Shown in pieces: positions 55,685 to 64,000 of a stretch of 64,000 nucleotides of DNA. The stretch is from Escarpia spicata (Eukaryota; Annelida; Polychaeta; Sabellida; Siboglinidae). The notes beneath the pieces are model-generated. The model was not told the DNA's origin. It saw only the letters and a program-made list of their open reading frames with translations, and did no database searches. Each line of letters starts with the position of its first letter. Position 1 is the first letter of the stretch. The stretch is from positions 46,739,748 to 46,803,747 of the forward strand of contig OZ023205.1 of assembly GCA_963995525.1 (NCBI GenBank), in the 5' to 3' direction. The translations under genes were made by a program, and so were the position numbers.

Positions 55685-56646
55685 CTCCTGCGTTATGAGT
55701 AATGCCATACACTTTCCTAAATATAGTTAACGATGATAGTTTACCTCAGAACGCAACTTTAACAATACGGTTGCTACACTGGACGAGGACTAGTCCGATT
55801 TATAAAGTCTAAACACGTGGCGTCTGGTTAAAAGTTAAACATAATGGATACTGAATCAAATTATCCTCAACATTTTCACCTCATAGAACCATTATTCAGT
55901 CCCTGTGCGTTTTTTGATGTGCGACTGCAGGCTTATCAAAAACCTCCTAATGCACTCCGAAAAACGGTTCACAAACAGGTTATCTTAAGCCCCAAATTCC
56001 GTTCCGCATGGTATGTTTTACGAGTCCGTTTTCCACGTAGGCTGGCGAAACTCTACATATATTCCATGGATTTGTATGGCAGGTCGTGTGGAACAAATGT
56101 CTCACTAAGACTATCTCATCCTCCAATATATCAGCTGGCTGACAAAGGGGAGATCTATTCAAGATACCCTGGGGGGAATATTCAGAGGAATAAGAAATAC
56201 TGTTATGTACACACGCACGCATACACTCACGCATAGACGCACGCTCGCACGCACGCGCACACGCGCACACGCGCACACGCGCACACGCGCACACGCGCAC
56301 ACGCGCACACGCGCACACGCGCGCGTGGAGATACGCAGAGTATGCGCGTGTGCGCGTGTGCGCGTGTGCGCGTGTGCGCGCGTGCGTGTCACATCTGTGG
56401 TGAAACTGCTGTTGATTGTGAGTCCGGCCTTCTGACTATAGGCTTATAGGCCGTCTACAGTTTTGTTGTTAAGACGCGATCCGCATACAGAGCTGTCGTG
56501 TTTCGCTTAACGACACGGCCGAATCGCGTCGTAAAACAAAAGACGCTGTGCCCGTGCGTTGGCGATCAGAACGAAAAATCAGATCAACTCAGCAGGGTGA
56601 CTAAAAATTACGTCATACAAGGCATTACTCATAACGCAGGAGTTAA
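55681..56646. mobile_element. TTAA-flanked inverted-repeat element (958 bp)
   Basis: TTAA (55681-55684) is followed by CTCCTGCGTTATGAGTAATG, and the exact reverse complement lies at 56621-56642 before TTAA (56643-56646). A perfect 27-bp inverted repeat including the TTAA. No transposase frame inside, so it is non-autonomous; piggyBac or Kolobok machinery are candidates. It contains the palindromic tract at 56210-56395. Confidence 0.8.
56210..56395. repeat. Large palindrome of CGCACA / TGTGCG repeats
   Basis: The left arm is (GCGCACAC)n with CGCACG variants, the right arm (GCGTGTGC)n, around a ~15-base centre 'gagatacgcagagta'. The two arms pair over about 50-70 bases. Alternating purine-pyrimidine sequence favours Z-DNA or cruciform formation. 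Open frames here are artefacts. Confidence 0.9.
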
Positions 56647-56647
56647 T

Positions 56648-57565
56648 GTCGTTTCGTAAGCAGTGCTTTCGAAATGACGCAGTTTGCCTTGTACATAGTG
56701 AATTGTGTAGATTATTTGTACTCGGTTAGCAAACTATATTTTGTATTTCCTCTTGAAAGCATATGCTAATGCTATTTCTTTAATTGTTTTATATTATTCC
56801 ACCAAAGTTAAATTCACTTGACAGCAGTGAGTAATAACGAACTTCGCATGGCAAAACACCGTTTGCTGATGTATGAAATAAACAATTTAATAACTATAAA
56901 AACAATTATTAAAGTTAAATGCTTCCAGTTTCAACAGTTTAAAACAGCTATAATGTGCTGACAGAGTAGTAGTTAAGGTGATTAAATGTGGCATTGTCCT
57001 TTATGGGCGTCTTTCTATTCAAGATGTGTCTGAGTTTCTCCAGATTTCCTAATATTACGTGGTAAAACCAAAAAGGTATTACAAATAACAATAATAGACG
57101 ACGAGCTGTACACGGCGCAGTAGCGCCTACGACAAGTTCTCATTAATGGTTCATTAACTGGTTTGGTGTATACGCCTTCGGTCTGCTTCGTGTATTCTTT
57201 TGATTTGTTCTTGTTGATGAACATTTATCACCGCGTAAGTTAAACCAAACTATGTTCATTAGTTTTAAAAGTTAGTGTGAAAAGACTCAATAACAACGTG
57301 CGCGGGTGATATGTGAAGTGACTTGACGGGATTGTAAATACCGGGCGAATTCAGCAGCATTCGATCAGCCCATAGTACACCTTGCGAATGTAGGGGATCA
57401 TCAGGTCAACGCTGGCCTCAAGAAGACGGCCAAGGATGACACAGTGTTGGCCAGAGAGGACAATTGCTGGCGCAGAAAGATAAGCGAAACATAAGAAATA
57501 CTCGACTGGCACCCATCGATCAAGAGAGGCGACTGTTACAACCTTCCCACGGTCTTCGTGGAACT
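56648..57565. other. Gene-free stretch, nothing recognised
   Basis: A+T-rich to mixed composition, no family features in the short frames. Confidence 0.45.
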
Positions 57566-57585
57566 GTTATCATGTGACGGTGACT

Positions 57586-57696
57586 AACATGATCACAAGA
57601 CACCGGCTAGCAGCTCGCGCTAACATGATCACAAGACACCGGCTAGCAGCTCGCGCTAACAGGATCACAAGACACCGGCTGGCAGCTCGCGCTAAC
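57586..57696 (+). repeat. Three tandem 36-bp units
   Basis: The unit 'aacatgatcacaagacaccg' plus 'gctagcagctcgcgct' occurs three times (third with AGGATC and GCTGGC changes). It stays open in one plus frame but matches no protein. Confidence 0.9.
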
Positions 57697-57699
57697 GCC

Positions 57700-59430
57700 G
57701 ACGGTGGAATCGAGAAGGTCCCGAAATCTCAACAGAGCCCATTATCAAGGCACTGAAAGATGGCTAACACTTCTAAACCCATGCATCTGAATGTCTTGTT
57801 GACATTTCAGGATAACGTATTGACTTTGGCCAGCATGCTTAAACATACCATTCCCTTGTTAGAGCAACAACCTTACTCGACATGAGGCCACCAGCTTCTT
57901 AATATAAAATATAGTTGTGTCGTCAGAAAAGTTAATACAATTACTTAAAGTTGTACTGTTCAGCGTGTTGCGTTGTATCGTGAAGTATGGCACTTTGTGT
58001 GCCAATACAATGCATGACTATTTACCAAAATTAATCCTCTGACTCACTCATGATGTAGCTTATTGTAATAGTCAATGTTATAATTGAGTTTTCAACCGAT
58101 CTAAAGTCAAAGGTTGTAATAGGCCAATGAAATTGGGTGATTGCGTCCCAGCGTATTAAACTGCGTCGTTTCATAAATTTAAGACATTAATTTGTTATAT
58201 GAATAATGTATGCAATTAAATATACGAATAAACTTCGTTTCGAATAATTTGGAAACGATCCACAAATAAATGACCTACTGCAAGCATGGGCTATTTGAAA
58301 ATGGAGAACCCTGGTAACTCGAGCACGCAGTTTTATGAATGGGTTTGTTACCTATAAAGGATCGTGGACTAACAAAAGTGATTCATACAGTCGCAATGTA
58401 GCGATATCTTTGCGACACGACATCCGGTAATGAGCACTGTGTATCTTCTCTCGGGCTTTACGCCTTGGTCTTTGTCCGCGCACTGATTACATCCAAGGCT
58501 TCGTTTGGCGCGCTGATCGATAACGCGGAACAACACAATTTCACCTGATGCCGAACGATAAAGTGACGTACTATGGGATTGTACAGATCACGTGGTTAGG
58601 TGCTTAAAGAGATGTGTATCGGACCGCGCTATCGTCGTAGCGCCAAGGGGTTGTATCGACGGCTATCCGTATCGACAGTTGATCGAGATCGTGACGCGTG
58701 GAGTCAGTGAACAAACGATAATGTGATTGATATAACGAGCATCAAGTGCACTTGTGCAGCCGGCAACTGACGTTACATTACCGACCACAACGACAACAAA
58801 AACAACCGTAAATTATCAACGCCAGCAACAGCACTCATATCACCAGTCGGCGGTTGGCACGGCGTTATGGAATTAAGAGATAACGCAGTATCTGACGTCC
58901 ATCGATGTCTGATTAAGATAACTGTGACGAAGCCGGAATCTTCACTCTCTGTGTCACATTCGTAGGTTTGTTACTAAGATTGACAACTCAGGCCCGTAGC
59001 GTGATTTTGGGGTGCTTTTTGCTGCTTGGGATTGCACATTTCCACTAAACATCCATCATATTTCAGCCAGAGCCTCGTCGACGGGGGTAGTGTTGGAGAA
59101 TAATGTCCACGGTCAAGTGGGGGTAATGTTGGAGATTCTTTGCAGTCGAATGGGGTGATAGCGTTGGACTTTTTTGTCACGGTCGAGGAGGTAGTGTCTG
59201 ATATCGTGTTAATTTTGTTTACGTCACAATTGTTATTCAAACACAACTAGTTCCCGCCAAGCGGCACTGCTTTACCCCTAGCGGCACGCTTCCATCACAG
59301 GGAAGGGGATGCGTACGCACCCCTCGCACCTCCTATAGTTGACGTATATTTCTTTGTTATGTTACGTATAACGCACTGCTCCGCAGTTCAGCCACGGCAG
59401 CCGGTAACTAAAGGTGTTGGGTATGATGCC
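57700..59430. other. Gene-free stretch
   Basis: No gene recognised. At 58990 a CAGGCCCGTAGC sequence resembles the hAT-type end at 51047. At 59085-59170 a ~35-base motif ('gtcgacgggggtagtgttgg') is repeated three times imperfectly. Confidence 0.4.
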
Positions 59431-59444
59431 TATCTCCGTCAGAA

Positions 59445-59690
59445 AGTCTGTCATGCTATGTTTGACGTCTGTCTTGGTACGCTCTGCGTGACGTCTGTCT
59501 TAGTATGTTCTGTTTGACGCCTATCTTAGTACGTGTGGAGTATGTTTTAGTACATTCTGTGTGACGTTTGTCTTATTACGTTCTGTGTGACGTTTATATT
59601 AGTACTTTCTGTGTGACACAGGTCTTAGTACGGTCTGTCTTGCGTATGTTCAATTAGTACGCATTTGTAACATGTCACATTTAGTACTTT
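59445..59690. repeat. Degenerate ~26-bp minisatellite
   Basis: About nine diverged copies of a unit around 'tcttagtacgttctgtgtgacg'. No coding. Confidence 0.85.
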
Positions 59691-60349
59691 ATGCGTGACA
59701 TCCGAGTGGGTCAGTTCGCCTTGACCGACGTACTCGCCATTTATATGTTTTTTGATTAAGGAAACCTCTACCCCTTGTTCCATATAATGACACCAATATT
59801 CCATTAACTTTATTAAAAAGGCAAAGCTTATAAGGAATTCTTACAATGGTTTTTTCATTTGTTTTTGCCCTCATCGAAACCCACTGGCCGGACCAATACA
59901 AAACGTTTATATTTTACTAATTTTATTTTGATTACTACCATAAGACAGTTTCTTCAATGTTGTATATTAAAAACTGTGAGCTCCTACGTAAAGGTGCTGA
60001 TGTAGCCGTAGCAATCTTCTACGCCGTCTACAGCACGGACAGACTACCACGACAATCGTCAGGTGGCGCTGCAAGGCCACCTGTCAAACATACCTACCGA
60101 ACCGTGACGGCGCAGCCACGCGGAACAAAGACTGAAACGGCACCGGCGTGTGGCTGGTGGGTGCTCCACACTGGCCGCGACGAGCTAGCGACACAGCGAG
60201 TTTCGCGGTGTGCTACAAAAGTTACACGGACGGCTAATGACGCCGGCTCCTTTGGCCACAGCCAGTGAATGAAACAAGTCACCGTGGCGAAAACTGCCGC
60301 CGCGCGCAAAGTTAGCCTTCCCTTGCGGACGCTATTGGGATGAAGCGGG

Positions 60350-60453
60350 ATACGACGGGCGACAGAGAAGGACCTGATACTCATCTCGGCTGCTCCCGGG
60401 AAAGGCCCGGGTCTCGGATGGATGCGCTCCTCGCTACGTTGCGTTCTGAAGTG
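60350..60453 (+). other. Candidate C+G-rich first exon (uncertain)
   Basis: A CpG-rich stretch leads to ATGGATGCGC (60418) and, 36 bases on, to a strong donor GTGAGT at 60454. The 12-codon peptide start (MDALLATLRSEV) matches nothing I know. No following exon is identified, so this is only a candidate. Confidence 0.2.
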
Positions 60454-60956
60454 GTGAGTAGCCTCCCTTGTGTGGAATCCTAAAGTCTGGTGTGTGGTGG
60501 TCGTGCCATTTCAATTATCTCGTTGATATCACCATGCATGTGTTTGTCATTGTTCTCATCGTCCTGATAAGTACGCGTCTGGAGATGATCGTGTGGGGAT
60601 TATTGGAGAGCTGATGTACCGTCGAATAATCTGACAAGTCCATGTATTGTTATATTTATATGGTGGGATATATTCACATCACTTCAGCCCCTAACCGGGC
60701 GGTCACAGGGTGTCACTTCTACGGAGACTTTATTCCAGCCTTCTGTATTCAGCTCTGTATTCGTTCCTCTAAAGTGTCCCGTCAGTTTTTCTTTAAACGG
60801 CCCCGTGTTCTCTTACACTCCATGCAGGATGCCTTACAGGATGTTTTTGTGAGATGGCATAGTGTCGACTGACGGGGCAAACCCAAGAGAACTTGCATCG
60901 TTTCAACGTTGAGAACAAAGGCTCTTGTTTTCCACTGCGGGAGTCCATTTATAGAC

Positions 60957-61109
60957 TCACATGTTTTCCATCGAGGGAGTCAATTTTAGTCTCACATATT
61001 CTTTTGTGATGTGCTCGCTGTGCGGAATGACGAGAAGTCTCCTGAAGCGTTTGAAGTCAAATGTGTTTACCCATCTCTCTGTTTCTACTGTCAAAGTCCA
61101 ACTCTCGCA
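60957..61109 (-). pseudogene. LINE C-terminal fragment
   Basis: The minus frame reads GCESWTLTVETERWVNTFDF, then RFRRLLVIPHSEHITKEYVR, matching the conserved 'G-x-E-x-W-x-L ... F-E-x-K-x-x-R-x-x-L-x-I ... N-E-x-V' stretch after the RT domain of many animal LINEs. No RT core nearby; a 3' remnant. Confidence 0.7.
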
Positions 61110-61119
61110 TCCCTGTGAT

Positions 61120-62720
61120 GATGGATACGACGAGTGCTTTGCTCCTCCAGGGGTAAAACAAGTCCCAGTTCCTACAAAAACGCAACATTGCACATATGTA
61201 CAATAAAATTATCACGTGTAAATTAAATGTTTCGCGAAATGACCGTTTAACGAAAAACTTACGGGCCACTAATTGCAAGATAACTGGTTTTGCTGAAATG
61301 GCTTGAAGATAATAAATGCACAAATTTACCATTGAAAAGTAGGTAATAATTTTTATCTCAACATATACAATGGTTAATAAAGATAATACGATTATTATTT
61401 TGTGGTAGGCATATATAATCGCTACATACTATCGCGTAATTCGTTATGTATCAACAAACTCGTCGCGTGGTTACCTGTGCTGATCAGTCGGTCGACTAAG
61501 TGGAGAGCAAATGTTGATCAATTGGTCACTTAATCGGTCACCAATCAGTTGTGTGTTTGACCACTGTTCGGACAATCTGAATTCAATAACCTGGCCGTGC
61601 ATGTTTTGTTACGTCAAAGAAAGTGTCTGTCACTAAAGTCGCAGCTGCGATGTTGCGGCGTGGACGAAAGACTAGACAAAATTGCCCAGTCGCAAACGAC
61701 GTAACTGTCAAGCCATCGTTATGTGGCCATTAACCAATGACCCGCCTGGGGGTACGAAACACCCCCCCCCCCCCCCGTCTCCGCCCCTCCACTAAACAAG
61801 CACAGCGATATGCGGTACTTTGATATCATATCACCTTGCCCGTATCAATCGAGCCAGATCATGTGGGCAAGGATCGAGTTCATACGATAGTTCTTTATAG
61901 ACAGCGGCCGTTTAATATCCGGATCGAAATACAGTTTTATTGTTGTGCGCTTCCGTGTCGTCGGTTAGCTTGCATTTGACCAGTTAGGTGAACGTAACAA
62001 ACCTTTCTTTGGTGAACATTTAAAGATAGTTCCTAAACTTTAAATAATTTTATAATTGAAAAATTTATAGGATATAAAGTAATGTAACCAGATTTCAGTT
62101 TGTTAGATCGATATTCACACATTTGAAGCTCAGCTTAAAGACATTCAGACGATCAACATGTTAGAATGTATTTAGTTGAACTGTTCTCACAATATAATAA
62201 TACTATTAATTTAAACTTTGACAATGATTGATTTAAGCCTATATGTTGAAAACATTCCATAGTGTGTTGAATATGTACGTAAAACACTAGGCCTACTATA
62301 GTGGTTTTGAGGGTGAATGTTTTGAACTTATAACTACACCGAGGTATGATGTAGACTGTAGAGTCGTAGATTGGGGCTAGAGTAGCAGTCGAGCCCAGCG
62401 ATAACAAAAAGGCGCCCGACGGAACAATACACTAATCGGCCACTTACGACGCCACGCCAATAGAGTGCCAACAAGTGGTCGCTTCAGGTCGCTTCACGTC
62501 GTCCGGCCACCGTGGCACACGTCAGGTCCTCTTGATAAACATAGCGCCATATCCGACGAAATATCATTCCGACCGTATCAAGGCGCATTAGTGATACGGT
62601 CCGTCTGTCGATGGCGCCTATGGAGACCACGGCGCTCCGAGTTTATTGTCAACTTTAAATCAAAAAATAGCACACGTACCTCGTTAACCTTCTGTCATGA
62701 TGGAAATGTAACCCTTATGG
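61120..62720. other. Gene-free stretch with a C-run
   Basis: No gene recognised. A C16 run at about 61767-61783 followed by 'gtctccgcccctcc' may be a hAT-type end. The rest is A+T-rich. Confidence 0.4.
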
Positions 62721-64000
62721 GTGTTTTTAAACTATCAGAATAACAAACAATAGTAGTGATATTTGTAGTAATCGGGGAATATGATTCTTCCTTTCCCTTG
62801 CGAGCGGGGTCCATATCATTTGGTAGCTTCGTTTGTTTCGTTTACTATTACTCTCCAACTCTCGTGGTCTTCTTCCATGGTTTTCAAATCTTGGCCTGTC
62901 CTTTCTAGATCTCGTTTTACGCTGTTTTTTTATCTCAGTTTTGGTCTTCCTCTTCTTCTTCCTCTTCTTCATCTACCGCCGTCTTCTGTTTTCCCTATTC
63001 TTTTTGTCACTCGCTCATCACTCCTCCTCCTCTCTACATGTACATCTCAGTCTCCTACCAACTACTGCAATTTTCAGCGATTTTTCATGCCAATCTCTTC
63101 TCTCAGTTCCTTCATCTTCCTTCTATCCCATCAGGTTACTTTGCACATTCTTCGGATTCAATTAATCCATTACACGTATGTCATGTTTAACTTAGAGAAA
63201 TATAAAGTGAGACGAAAAGTCCTCCACTTTCAAATCGTCTTACATACTTATGTCAAACGATACTTAGTCTAACCATTTTCAACGAATATAAACGATAATT
63301 GCAATAATAACTAGCTGAAAAATGATTCGTGTGCAACAGCGGCAGACTAATAAATTTAGACCCCTAAATAGGTTTTCCTAAAAAGCGAAGAATTGTATGA
63401 ATCACACATTGGGTGGTACACATGTGTAACACCTCGGTGGTTTTATAAATGAAACATTGGCTTCCATGGGAATGCTGACGTCAGAGTTTTGTGGCAATAT
63501 AGTGGTGTTTGATCAAGCGCCATGGGGGTTTGAAGAGGTGTCTTACGTTTTGTTTTCGCGAAAAATGTGCTGTATGTAAGTTTGAATGGGCCTCGCTTAA
63601 TTCAATAACTCTCTCCGGTTAACGTCCCCTTCGCAAATCAAGCGTGCTCCCTTATTGTGTGGTCGACACCGTCTCGTATTGACTTACACTGCGAGGTGTG
63701 CTATGTAGTTGGGGATAGTATCAAACTATCGAATATAAAAATAAAAATACGCATCTTTTTGATAACAAATAAAACAAAAACAAAATTAATGTTTGCTGCA
63801 AGAAGTCGAATCTGTTAGAACAATTCAGTGAGTGGGGTAACCAGGAACTACTATGACCATTCGCGACGGTCCCTACAGTGTTGCCTGTATGCAATATGAG
63901 CAACTGGCAACTATGATAGACGGTATTTTATGACGACAATACAGTATTTGATTACACGCGATATCAACGAGACGTTCTTGTCGGAGAACTGTCGTCGTGG
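62721..64000. other. Pyrimidine-rich tract and unassigned sequence
   Basis: 62930-63130 is rich in C and T on the plus strand (ttcctcttcttcttcctc), giving Lys/Arg-rich frames on the minus strand. It may be an eroded LINE C-terminus but I cannot support it. Nothing recognised to the window end. Confidence 0.35.

Noticed and set aside
56205..56435. His/Arg/Thr repeat proteins
   Set aside because: Translations of the CGCACA palindrome.
62727..63272. Lys/Arg-rich minus frame and hydrophobic plus frames as genes
   Set aside because: They arise from a CT-rich tract; no domain or conserved motif could be supported.

Overview
The window looks like animal nuclear DNA. It has GT-AG introns, a multi-exon plexin gene, an intron-containing tRNA gene, a tRNA-derived SINE and many transposon families at different stages of decay. 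The mix (Polinton, a TTAA-flanked THAP transposon, ZBED5-type and DUF4371-type hAT elements, RTE/CR1-like LINEs, Ty3 elements, many minisatellites) suggests a marine invertebrate such as a lophotrochozoan or lancelet. I cannot name the species from sequence alone.

The one host protein gene I can assemble is the 5' half of a plexin on the minus strand, about 26.6 kb down to 7.17 kb. Nine coding exons keep the reading frame across every junction. They encode a signal peptide, the Sema domain, a first PSI domain, a linker and IPT-like stretch, a second PSI domain and the start of the next segment, about 716 residues in all. The rest should lie left of the window. A CpG-rich non-coding first exon is likely near 26.5 kb. 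The introns hold a 5.57-kb TTAA-flanked DNA transposon (15417-20984), a 2.4-kb minisatellite built from copies of the PSI-exon 3' end with its splice donor (9697-12078), and a SINE that fills most of one intron.

Left of plexin (1-7.1 kb) is repeat DNA. It contains a LINE reverse-transcriptase fragment split by a short, internally deleted Ty3-type LTR element (132-bp LTRs, 4-bp target duplication, tRNA-Trp-like primer site). From 27.3 to 32.7 kb lies a gene-dense minus-strand block of a Polinton/Maverick element. It carries a small basic virion-type protein, a minor capsid protein, membrane proteins, an integrase with chromodomain, a packaging ATPase, two conserved unknown proteins and, unusually, a NADAR-family gene. 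DNA polymerase B, the protease and the major capsid protein are not seen. A second Ty3-type element (32.8-36.5 kb, plus strand) abuts it.

From 38 to 64 kb there are transposon remains and satellites: a ZBED5-like hAT whose 3' tail holds a nested LINE, an RTE-type LINE, a DUF4371-type hAT, a tRNA-Lys(UUU) gene with an intron, a decayed Kelch-like gene preceded by a 54-bp minisatellite, long (CA)n, and a TTAA-flanked inverted-repeat element containing a CG/CA palindrome. Large parts of 56-64 kb show nothing I can identify.

The strongest discovery candidates are the TTAA transposon with two convergent genes (a THAP transposase and a protein resembling the P2X7 cytoplasmic ballast domain), the NADAR gene inside the Polinton, and the minisatellite that multiplies a functional-looking splice donor about 40 times.
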